DNA from: JBBIIC01 sp037446725
GTDB lineage: Bacteria; Actinomycetota; Coriobacteriia; Anaerosomatales; SLCP01
Reading direction: 5' to 3'
Assembly: GCA_037446725.1 (NCBI GenBank)
Contig: JBBIIC010000032.1
Location: 1-17,086 of the forward strand
Length of the DNA: 17,086 bases
The notes below the pieces were generated by a model that ran no database searches, was not told the origin of the DNA, and saw only the letters and a list, made by a program, of their open reading frames with translations. This document shows positions 6,893 through 12,891 of this stretch, piece by piece. Each line of letters opens with the position of its first letter. Positions within the stretch are counted from its first letter, which is position 1. A program made the position numbers and the translations under genes.

Positions 6893-7185
6893 GCGCGGTG
6901 GACAGACAACATGTGGGCAGCGAATTCGACGACTTCCTTCGCGACGAGGGCTTCTTCGAGGATGCAGAAGCTGTCGCGGCAAAGCGGGTGATCGCGTTTC
7001 AGATCGCCAGCGAGATGAAGAGGGGCCACATCACTAAGGCGGAGCTCGCGCGTAGGATGAAGACCAGCAGGCCCGCCGTGGACCGGCTGCTCGACCCGGC
7101 CAACCCGTCGGTGACCCTTTCGACGCTGGAGCGAGCGGCCACCGCCGTCGGCAAGCGACTCAAGATCGAGTTGTCGGGGAGATGA
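6889..7185 (+). CDS. HTH (XRE-type) antitoxin partner of the Gp49-like toxin
   Basis: A 98-residue protein whose GTG start overlaps the toxin stop by four bases. A second in-frame GTG at 6898 is also possible. An N-terminal FEDAEAVAAKRVIAFQIASEM segment (residues 23-43) is typical of antitoxins paired with Gp49-like toxins. The helix-turn-helix spans about 48-85: ITKAELARRMKTSRPAVDRLLDP, then VTLSTLERAATAVGKRLKIEL. It should bind and silence the toxin and repress the shared promoter, probably through the inverted repeats at 6470-6516. Translational coupling to the toxin gene is expected from the GTGA overlap. A YgiT-type zinc-finger gene starts five bases after its stop, so the operon has three genes rather than the usual two. 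Confidence 0.9.
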   Translation: MSAVDRQHVGSEFDDFLRDEGFFEDAEAVAAKRVIAFQIASEMKRGHITKAELARRMKTSRPAVDRLLDPANPSVTLSTLERAATAVGKRLKIELSGR

Positions 7186-7189
7186 AGCC

Positions 7190-7411
7190 GTGAAGTGCAG
7201 CGCATGCGGAGCATCGATGAGCCCGGTCGTCAGCGACTTCCCGTTCAAGGTCTCTTCCCGGACGATCGTGATTATCCGGGATGTGCCGGCGTACGAATGT
7301 GACTCGTGTGCAGAGTACCTGTTCGCTGACGACGTGATGGAGCGCATCGACGCACTCCTTGCGTCGTCTACTTGCTCAGCGGAACTTGCGGTCATTCGCT
7401 ACACGGCGTGA
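7190..7411 (+). CDS. YgiT-type zinc-finger protein (MqsA N-terminal-like), without its usual toxin
   Basis: A 73-residue protein with a CxxC pair at C3/C6 and another at C37/C40, which together form the zinc site of YgiT/MqsA N-terminal domains. The sequence between them (VVIIRDVPAYECDSCAEYLF-like pattern) matches the family's 'VPA..C..CGE.y' block. The GTG start has GGGGAG eight bases upstream. In MqsA this domain binds the toxin MqsR, and in many short homologues the adjacent gene is a DUF4258-type toxin. Here no such toxin is next to it. It follows the HTH antitoxin by five bases and is probably cotranscribed with the Gp49-like pair. It may be an orphan antitoxin, a third component, or a remnant of another module. 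It has no HTH domain of its own, unlike full-length MqsA. Confidence 0.85.
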   Translation: MKCSACGASMSPVVSDFPFKVSSRTIVIIRDVPAYECDSCAEYLFADDVMERIDALLASSTCSAELAVIRYTA

Positions 7412-7424
7412 CTTGCTGCGTCGG

Positions 7425-7441
7425 CAGTAGCCGCGTCTCGA
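7425..7441. repeat. Degenerate third copy of the ABC-end repeat
   Basis: 15 of 17 bases match 8161-8177 (CAGCAGCTGCGTCTCGA; differences at positions 4 and 8). It starts 13 bases after the YgiT-like stop. On the minus strand it reads V-E-T-R-L-L-P against F-E-T-Q-L-L-A in the ABC protein, so the codon phase is preserved. This is best read as a decayed copy. Confidence 0.5.
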
Positions 7442-7579
7442 CATACGTTCTCGCGTTCAGGATACAGCTCGCACGAAGGGCGCGACGGCGGCTTGGCGAT
7501 TTGGAGCTGCGTGTCGAAGGCCCGCCGAGGGTCAGGATTCGGTCGGCGCTGGGTAAGGGTGTTGGCTCATCCTCGGTGC

Positions 7580-7930
7580 ATGAGCCGCTTACCACACTTC
7601 GAGAGCGCGGTGATTCCGCCGGAGAAGCTTCGCTACTGCCTCGACGAGTCCCATCCGACCGGGGCGCACAAGGCGCGCGTGTTCCGCTCAGCGCTTGGCA
7701 TCACCTCCGATCAGCCCCACGTGCTGGAAAGGATGCTCAGAGACGGCATATCGGTTCATGCTGCGACGTGCAGGTTCACGCTCATCGACGGTACCGAAAG
7801 GTGGGTGGTAGAGTGGAAGGTGATCGGTCGCCTCGGACCGCTGAAGCTGATCTCGGCATGGGATTATCACAGGCGCGAGCGCAGACCACGCCTGCTGTCA
7901 TGCTATCTGCGGAAGGTGAAGCCACGATGA
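7580..7930 (+). CDS. DUF6883-like protein (putative toxin-like partner)
   Basis: From the ATG at 7580 the protein has 116 residues. The frame is open further upstream, but that stretch shows no family features. The N-terminal part LPHFESAVIPPEKLRYCLDE (residues 4-23), then SHPTGAHKARVFRSALGI (24-41), matches the DUF6883 pattern as I remember it (P-x-A-x-I-x-x-x-KL ... HP-x-G-x-HKA-x-x-F). A beta-rich second half, FTLIDGTERWVVEWKVIG ... LISAWDYHRRERRPRLLSCYL, follows. H25, H30 and K31 are the most likely functional residues. No biochemical role is known to me. Its stop overlaps the start of the DUF4926-like gene by four bases (ATGA), and it lies in an array of toxin-antitoxin modules. An addiction-type function is therefore plausible but inferred. 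The RBS is weak. The assignment to the family is from memory and not searched. Confidence 0.7.
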   Translation: MSRLPHFESAVIPPEKLRYCLDESHPTGAHKARVFRSALGITSDQPHVLERMLRDGISVHAATCRFTLIDGTERWVVEWKVIGRLGPLKLISAWDYHRRERRPRLLSCYLRKVKPR

Positions 7931-8151
7931 GTGCGGTCGCCGAGCTCGATATGGTCGAGGTCACGGAAGACCTCGAGAGCGGCATCGTCGGAGGGGCACG
8001 CGGAACGGTCGTCGGTGTGCACGACCGCTCGTGCACCGTGGAGTTCGTCGGTCCGGACGGGTACACGATCGGCCTGTTCGAGATCCCGACCGACAAGCTC
8101 GAGCCGGTGCGCTTCGGCAACCTCGGTGAGTCAGTCGCTCGCGAGGAGTGA
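7927..8151 (+). CDS. DUF4926-like small protein (putative antitoxin partner)
   Basis: A 74-residue protein starting at the ATG that overlaps the previous stop by four bases. AELDMVEVTEDLESGI (residues 5-20), GGARGTVVGVHDRSCTVEFV (22-41) and DGYTIGLFEIPTDKLEPV (44-61) match the DUF4926 pattern: L-D-x-V-x-L-T-x-D-L, G-x-x-GTVV, VEF, G-x-T-x-x-L and LRPV. The pattern resembles a small SH3/KOW-like beta barrel. It has an acidic tail, ESVAREE. DUF4926-like genes often accompany small partner genes such as DUF6883-like ones, but the function is not established as far as I know. Its stop is three bases from the convergent ABC exporter stop, leaving no room for a terminator. Confidence 0.8.
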   Translation: MSAVAELDMVEVTEDLESGIVGGARGTVVGVHDRSCTVEFVGPDGYTIGLFEIPTDKLEPVRFGNLGESVAREE

Positions 8152-8154
8152 CCC

Positions 8155-10008
8155 TTACGCCAGCAGCTGCGTCTCGAAGAGCCGCCGGTACGTCTCGCCC
8201 TTGGCCACGAGCTCGGCGTGCGTCCCGCGCTCCACGACGAGCCCGTCCTCGACCACGAGTAGCTGATCGGCCTGGATCACGGTGGCGAGCCGGTGAGCGA
8301 TGACGATGATCGTCTTGCTCCCGTGAAGGTCGTGCAAGGCCTTCTGGATGAACGCTTCGGACTCGGAGTCGAGCGCGCTCGTGGGCTCGTCCAGGATGAG
8401 CACCGGGCAGTCCTCGAGCAGCACGCGGGCAAGCGCGAGGCGCTGACGCTCTCCACCGGAGAACCGCACCCCCCGGTCTCCCAGACTCGTCTCCAGCCCG
8501 CGCGGCAGGTCGTAGACGAACGTCGCGTACGCCTGCTCGAGCGCGGTGCGCAGCTGCTCCTCGCTCGGCTCGAAACCGAGGCCGTACGTGAGGTTCTCGC
8601 GTACGGAGTCGTTGAAGAGCATTGCGCTTTGCGTGAGGTACCCGATGCCCCGGCGCAGCGAGCCGATCTTGAACTCCCGGATGTCGGTCCCGTCGAAGGT
8701 GATGCTTCCGCTCGTCGCCTCGCGCAGGCGGGGGAGAAGCTCCACGAGCGTGGACTTGCCCGCGCCGGAGCGGCCCACGAGCGCCGTGAACGAGCCTGCG
8801 GGGATCGTGACCGAGACGCCCTTGAGCACCTCTTTGCCTGCGGAAAGCACCGTGCCGTCCGCCGTGCGCGTCTCCGGGTAGTCGAACGTCACGTCCGAGA
8901 GCACGATCTCGCCGGTCAGGTCCTCGAAGGGCACCTCACCGCCGCGGATGGTGTTGGAGCGCCCGGCATCTCCGGTGGTCTGCTGGACGAGCAACAGGCC
9001 GGCCATGTTCTGCGAGATCGCCTGCCGGCCCGCGTTGAACTCCTTGACCTTGGCGTTGAGCCGGCTCAGCACGAACAGCACGAGACCGAGCTGGGCAAGC
9101 GTCATCCCCAGCACGGCGATGCCGATGTAGAGCGTTACGAACACGGAGAGCATGAGCAGCGGGTCGGCCGTGACCTCGATCATCGCCCCGAGGCGCGCCT
9201 GCTTGACACCGATCACGCGCATGGTCTCCGAGAAGTCACGGATGCGCCCGGACTCGGAGCGCTTCTGGTCGCGCAGTTTGATGAGGCGCATCATGCCGAA
9301 TCGCTCGACGATCTTGCCCATGAGCTCCTGGCTGATCGCGGCTGACTCGATGCCGAAGTCACGGATCTTGCGGATGTTCGACTTGACGATGACAGAGACC
9401 AGGACGGCGAACACGAGTGTGATCACGGTCAAGGGCACCGAGATCGCGAGCATGATCGCGACGTAGAGGAGCATGAGGAGTGCGATCGACAGCTGCCTGA
9501 TGACCGCGAGCACGGCCAGCCCGGCGGCCGTCGTCTGGCCGATGACCACGCCCACGAGATGGCCGACCACGTGGCGGTCGAAAAACTCGGGGTCCGCATC
9601 GAGTACGGCGTCGAGCGTCTGCATGCGCATCCGTAGCCCGATGCGCCCGGCAACGACCGCCGAATACCAGGTGTTGAAGTAGAAGACGACCTGGCGCAGC
9701 AGGATCGGGACGAACGCCATGGCGAGCAGCACCGGCAGGGTGACCGGCAGGTTGAAGAACTCCATGAACTCGGAGAGCGCAAGCCAGATGGGCCCGGAGC
9801 TCTGGGTGATCGCCGTGTCTCCGCCCTCGGCGTACTGCAGGACGGGAAGGAGCAGCGAGATGCCGATGCCTTCGAAGAGCGCGAACACCACCGCGAACGC
9901 GACGAGCCCGATGATCTCGGTCGTCCGCACGTCGACGATCGTGAGCATCCGCCGGATGGCATTGATGCGCAGGTACTCGGCGAGGGAGTTGAGAGCCTTG
10001 TTGAGCAC
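8155..10008 (-). CDS. ABC exporter, fused transmembrane and ATPase domains (glycan/lipid-linked oligosaccharide export type)
   Basis: I place the start at GTG 10008-10006 (617 residues). It has an AGGA seven bases upstream, and the candidate -10 box TATACT lies at 10052-10047, inside the longer open frame that would begin at 10179. Hydrophobic segments at about 31-58, 91-112, 163-207 (two spans) and 281-315 (two spans) form a six-helix domain. The ATPase domain has Walker A GRSGAGKST (412-420), Q-loop Q460, signature FSGGERQ (516-522), Walker B VLILDE (536-541) and H-loop H572. Such half-transporters act as homodimers. In a glycosyltransferase locus the closest roles are flipping or exporting a lipid-linked glycan, as PglK does, but the substrate is not proved. 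The last codons form the 18-bp repeat also found at 6353. It diverges from the GT2-fusion operon. Confidence 0.92.
   Translation of the reverse strand: MLNKALNSLAEYLRINAIRRMLTIVDVRTTEIIGLVAFAVVFALFEGIGISLLLPVLQYAEGGDTAITQSSGPIWLALSEFMEFFNLPVTLPVLLAMAFVPILLRQVVFYFNTWYSAVVAGRIGLRMRMQTLDAVLDADPEFFDRHVVGHLVGVVIGQTTAAGLAVLAVIRQLSIALLMLLYVAIMLAISVPLTVITLVFAVLVSVIVKSNIRKIRDFGIESAAISQELMGKIVERFGMMRLIKLRDQKRSESGRIRDFSETMRVIGVKQARLGAMIEVTADPLLMLSVFVTLYIGIAVLGMTLAQLGLVLFVLSRLNAKVKEFNAGRQAISQNMAGLLLVQQTTGDAGRSNTIRGGEVPFEDLTGEIVLSDVTFDYPETRTADGTVLSAGKEVLKGVSVTIPAGSFTALVGRSGAGKSTLVELLPRLREATSGSITFDGTDIREFKIGSLRRGIGYLTQSAMLFNDSVRENLTYGLGFEPSEEQLRTALEQAYATFVYDLPRGLETSLGDRGVRFSGGERQRLALARVLLEDCPVLILDEPTSALDSESEAFIQKALHDLHGSKTIIVIAHRLATVIQADQLLVVEDGLVVERGTHAELVAKGETYRRLFETQLLA
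8156..8173. repeat. 18-bp direct repeat, copy 2 (within ABC exporter 3' end)
   Basis: Identical to 6353-6370. It lies inside the coding end of the ABC gene, so this is the likely ancestral copy. The DUF4926-like stop codon (8149-8151) sits immediately before it, as the higA stop does before copy 1. Confidence 0.85.
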
Positions 10009-10046
10009 GGGCGGGTCCTGCCTCGGAGGCGGCCGAATCGCTGCAC

Positions 10047-10052
10047 AGTATA
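10047..10052 (-). promoter_or_regulatory. Candidate -10 box (TATACT) for the ABC exporter
   Basis: TATACT read on the minus strand, 38 bases before the proposed GTG start, would give a leader of about 30 bases. No clear -35 is visible at 17-base spacing. If it is real, translation cannot begin at the far upstream start of the longer open frame. The divergent gene's candidate -10, TAGAGT at about 10118-10123, lies in the same intergenic stretch. Confidence 0.45.
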
Positions 10053-10181
10053 CCCGAGGCGGGGGCCCGAACGCTCCGCTCGCGGCCACCTCATCGACGC
10101 CGCCGAAACGACGATGGTAGAGTTTGATGCGCTGTGTCCTGCCCGCTGCGCCAGGCGAGTAGATTGGCTGCCCGCTCACTC

Positions 10182-11321
10182 ATGCAGACCCCGACGATCC
10201 GCTGGGTCATCCCTGCCTACAACGAGGCGGCGTCCATCGTCGACCTCATCGACCGCATCGCCGAGGTCTCGCAGGACAGCGGCTGGGAGTGGTCGCTCAC
10301 GGTCGTCGACGACGGCAGCGCCGATGAGACCGGAGCGCTTGCCCGCGAGCGCGCTGACGCCGGGCTGCCCATCACCGTGTTGCGCAACGAGCCCAATGCC
10401 GGCCTCGGGTTCACCATCCGCCGCGGCCTGCGGCACGCCGCGGAGGCCTCCGCTCCCGACGACGTCATCATCACGCTCGATGCCGACCTCACGCAGGACC
10501 CGGGGTATGCTCCGGCGATGGTCGAGCGCATCGCGGCAGGCTACGACATCGCCATCGCATCGCGCTACCGGCCCGGCTCGGCCGTCGAGGGGCTCTCGGC
10601 CTTCCGGCGGCTGCTCTCCTTCGCGGCGAGCGCGATGGTCACGCTCGTGCGCCCGGTGCGCAACGTGCGCGACTACTCGTGCGGATTCCGCGCGTACCGC
10701 GCCGAGGTGATCCGGGAGGGATTCGCCGAGTACGGCGACGATCTCGTGAGCGAGCGCGGGTTCGCGTGCATGCTTGAGATCGCCGAGCGGCTGCGCGACC
10801 GGGCGGCCTTCGTCGAGGTCCCGTTCGTCCTGCGCTACCAGGACAAGCGCAAGGCCTCAGAGATCAAGATCCTGCCTACGATCGGCGCGTACTTCCGCGT
10901 GATCGCCAAGGTGGCGTCGACGCGGCGCAAGCCGGTTCCGTACGCCACACTCGCGGTGGCCTTCTCATCCATCATCCTGAGCGCCGTCGCGCAGCTGATG
11001 CTGCGGCTCGGCGCGCAGGACCTCGGCGACCTGACAATTGTCGAGACGCTCGCGACCGCGGGCACCAGACCGGTGATCATCGGCGGGCTTGCGGTGTACG
11101 CGGTCGCCTCGGCGCTCTGGCTCGGCGTGCTTTCTCGCATGGAGCTGGCGGTCGCCTATCCGCTCGGCGCATCGGGCTACGTGCTTGTCGTCATGCTCGC
11201 GGCGCTCGCCGGAGAGGTCGTGCCGCCCGTGCGCTGGTTCGGCGTCGCGCTCATCGTGCTCGGCGTGCTGCTGGTCGGCTGGCTCGGGGTCGCGCCGGTC
11301 AAGCGGGCGAGGTCGACGTGA
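10182..11321 (+). CDS. GT2 glycosyltransferase (polyprenyl-phosphate type) fused to an ArnE/SMR-like membrane domain
   Basis: From the ATG at 10182 the protein has 379 residues; a GTG at 10134 would add 16 with no family features. Residues 1-235 are a dolichol/undecaprenyl-phosphate glycosyltransferase-like GT-A domain: VIPAYNEAASIVDLI, VVDDGSADET (D43, D44), a DxD in ITLDADLTQDP (D100, D102), and RYRPGSAVEGLSAFRRLLS. DYSCGFRAYR (164-173) is typical of the ArnC/DPM1-like group. Residues 254-370 have four hydrophobic helices resembling ArnE/ArnF. The first is SSIILSAVAQLMLRLGA, and the third region is LAVAYPLGASGYVLVVMLAAL. EVVPPVRWFGVALIVLGVLL precedes the C-terminus. It probably makes a polyprenyl-phosphate-linked sugar and passes it to its own membrane domain for flipping. 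The stop overlaps the next, homologous small-membrane gene by four bases, suggesting a heterodimeric flippase. Confidence 0.88.
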   Translation: MQTPTIRWVIPAYNEAASIVDLIDRIAEVSQDSGWEWSLTVVDDGSADETGALARERADAGLPITVLRNEPNAGLGFTIRRGLRHAAEASAPDDVIITLDADLTQDPGYAPAMVERIAAGYDIAIASRYRPGSAVEGLSAFRRLLSFAASAMVTLVRPVRNVRDYSCGFRAYRAEVIREGFAEYGDDLVSERGFACMLEIAERLRDRAAFVEVPFVLRYQDKRKASEIKILPTIGAYFRVIAKVASTRRKPVPYATLAVAFSSIILSAVAQLMLRLGAQDLGDLTIVETLATAGTRPVIIGGLAVYAVASALWLGVLSRMELAVAYPLGASGYVLVVMLAALAGEVVPPVRWFGVALIVLGVLLVGWLGVAPVKRARST

Positions 11322-11695
11322 AGCTGCACGGGCTCATCTACGTGCTCTCCGCCGTCACCTTCGTGGTGGTGGGCCAGGTCCTGCTCAAGGTAGGCATGAC
11401 ACGGGTCGGCGCGATCGGGCGCGAGCGCCTGAAGAAGCCTGGGCGGCTGCTTCGTGACGTGCTGGGCCACTGGCAGGTGTGGGTCGGGCTGACGCTCTAC
11501 GTCATCTCGGCGGCAGCGTGGATCCTCGCGCTTTCCACCGTGCCGCTCTCGGTTGCCTACCCCTTCCTCGGGCTCACGTACGTCGCCATCGCCGGGGTGT
11601 CGGTGGTGCTGCTCGACGAGTGGCTGACCCCCGCGCAGTGGCTCGGGATCGTGCTCGTGGTGGCCGGTGTCGTGACCGTGGCGCTTTCGGGCTGA
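11318..11695 (+). CDS. ArnE/ArnF-like small membrane protein (SMR-fold flippase subunit)
   Basis: A 125-residue protein with four hydrophobic helices. They lie at about 6-24, 53-72, 77-98 and 106-123. VVVGQVLLKVGM (residues 16-27) matches the first helix of ArnE/ArnF, where a Q-x-x-x-K pattern replaces the glutamate of the drug exporter EmrE. LSVAYPFLGLTYV (78-90) matches the conserved AYP segment, and DEWLTPAQWLGIVLVVAGVV matches the last loop and helix. ArnE and ArnF form the heterodimer that moves undecaprenyl-phosphate-aminoarabinose across the membrane. Here the partner is probably the membrane domain fused to the preceding GT2. The GTG start overlaps that stop (GTGA), so translation is coupled. 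The 71 bases downstream hold a symmetric sequence and a possible promoter for the next gene. A drug efflux role is unlikely because the key glutamate is absent. Confidence 0.87.
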   Translation: MKLHGLIYVLSAVTFVVVGQVLLKVGMTRVGAIGRERLKKPGRLLRDVLGHWQVWVGLTLYVISAAAWILALSTVPLSVAYPFLGLTYVAIAGVSVVLLDEWLTPAQWLGIVLVVAGVVTVALSG

Positions 11696-11718
11696 TCCGC
11701 CGAATCCGTGCGGCTGGC

Positions 11719-11750
11719 GTGTACCCATCACGCACCTGGTGACGTACACT
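11719..11750. promoter_or_regulatory. Imperfect dyad GTGTAC...CACC-T-GGTG...GTACAC with candidate -10 TACACT
   Basis: GTGTAC at 11719-11724 and GTACAC at 11744-11749 are complementary and enclose a CACC-T-GGTG symmetry. TACACT at 11745-11750 could be a -10 for the GT-B gene starting at 11767. The structure could instead be a weak attenuator after the ArnE/F-like gene. The same GTGTAC/GTACAC pair occurs upstream of the toxin at 6479-6516. Confidence 0.35.
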
Positions 11751-11766
11751 GGCACCGAGGTGAATC

Positions 11767-12891
11767 ATGGCCGCTGACGCAGCACGAATCCTACTCATAG
11801 CAGCCGACACCTCCGCCACCGGCGGAGCCGTGCGCCACATCGCCGATCTGCTGCGGCGTCTGCCCGAGCGCGGCTTCGAACTCTCGCTGGTGTGCCCCGC
11901 GAGCGGCGCCCTTCCCGAGCTTGCGCGGTCGCTCGGCATCCGGGTCGAGCACGCCCCCGTGGACTCTGCGTTCCCTGTCTCTGGAATTCGCGCCGCGCGC
12001 TCGGCCGTGGCCCATCTGCGCCCGCACGTCGTGCACGCGCACGGCTCGCGTGCCGCGTTTTACGCCCGGATCGCCGATCCTTCGGCGGCAAGCCGCTGCG
12101 TCTACACGTTGCACGGGATCGAGGCCGGACTGAACGACTCGCCGCTCGTGCGCTACCGGCGCATGGGTGTAGGCAGAGTGCTGCGCTCGCGCACGGCGCG
12201 CTTCGTGTGCGTGTGCGACTCGGACTGTGAGAAGGGCGCCTCGCTCGGAATACTCGCTCGCGAACGGTCCATCACGGTGCGCAACGGCGTCCCGATGCCC
12301 GAGCCGGTCGAGGCCGGACGTTTCCGAGGAGAACTCGGGATCGGCGAGAAGGCGCCGCTCGTGCTCTCGGTGGGGCAGATGCGCGAGCAGAAAGACCACG
12401 TCACGCTCATCGAGGCCTGGGCGCGGGTGTCCGTTCGCTTCCCCTCGGCGACGCTCGCGCTCATCGGCTCCGGAGCGCTCGAAGCCAAGTTGCGCGACCT
12501 CGCCAACGACCGCAGCGTAGCGCATACGTTGCGCTTCATCGCGCCCCGGCCCGACCTGCGTCCCGCCTACACGGATGCCGACATGTTCGTGCTCAGCTCG
12601 CTCTGGGAAGGGCTGCCGTACGTGGTGCTCGAGGCGATGTCGCACGGGCTGCCGGTGATCTCGACCGCCGTCGACGGCATCCCTGAGGCCGTGATCGACC
12701 GCCGCACGGGGCTGCTTGTGCCGCCGGCCGACCCGCGCACGCTCGCCGAGGCGCTCATGTGGGCGATCTCGGAACCGGACAAGGCCGCGCGGCTCGGCGC
12801 TGCCGGTCGTGCGCGCGTGGAGTCCGAGTTCGGGGTCGAGACGATGGTCGACCAGATCGCCTCGCTCTACCGACAGGTGGCCGGGCGATGA
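11767..12891 (+). CDS. GT-B glycosyltransferase, family 4-like
   Basis: A 374-residue GT-B enzyme. The start ATG has GAGGTG seven bases upstream. ARILLIAADTSATGGAVRHI (residues 6-25) is the glycine-rich N-terminal loop of GT4 proteins, and VVHAHGSRAAFYARI (88-102) and YTLHGIEAG (113-121) are acceptor-domain motifs. The C-terminal domain has LVLSVGQMREQKDH (198-211) and IGSG (233-236). E281 and E289 in EGLPYVVLEAM form EX7E, followed by GIPEAVIDRRTGLLVPP, the usual donor-binding end. It resembles enzymes that extend lipid-linked polysaccharides in the cytoplasm. It has no membrane segment. It overlaps the next GT-B gene by four bases (ATGA), so the two are coexpressed. The sugar transferred is not known. 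Confidence 0.94.
   Translation: MAADAARILLIAADTSATGGAVRHIADLLRRLPERGFELSLVCPASGALPELARSLGIRVEHAPVDSAFPVSGIRAARSAVAHLRPHVVHAHGSRAAFYARIADPSAASRCVYTLHGIEAGLNDSPLVRYRRMGVGRVLRSRTARFVCVCDSDCEKGASLGILARERSITVRNGVPMPEPVEAGRFRGELGIGEKAPLVLSVGQMREQKDHVTLIEAWARVSVRFPSATLALIGSGALEAKLRDLANDRSVAHTLRFIAPRPDLRPAYTDADMFVLSSLWEGLPYVVLEAMSHGLPVISTAVDGIPEAVIDRRTGLLVPPADPRTLAEALMWAISEPDKAARLGAAGRARVESEFGVETMVDQIASLYRQVAGR

Noticed and set aside
8293..9345. 350-codon plus-strand open frame
   Set aside because: It lies entirely opposite the ABC ATPase and membrane domains, whose motifs are intact on the minus strand.
10009..10179. 57-codon N-terminal extension of the ABC exporter frame
   Set aside because: The extension is hydrophilic and proline-rich, overlaps the candidate -10 box and the divergent promoter region, and the GTG at 10008 has a Shine-Dalgarno.
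11318..11695. EmrE-type drug exporter
   Set aside because: The membrane-embedded glutamate of the first helix is replaced by a Q-x-x-x-K pattern as in ArnE/ArnF, and the gene is coupled to a glycosyltransferase.
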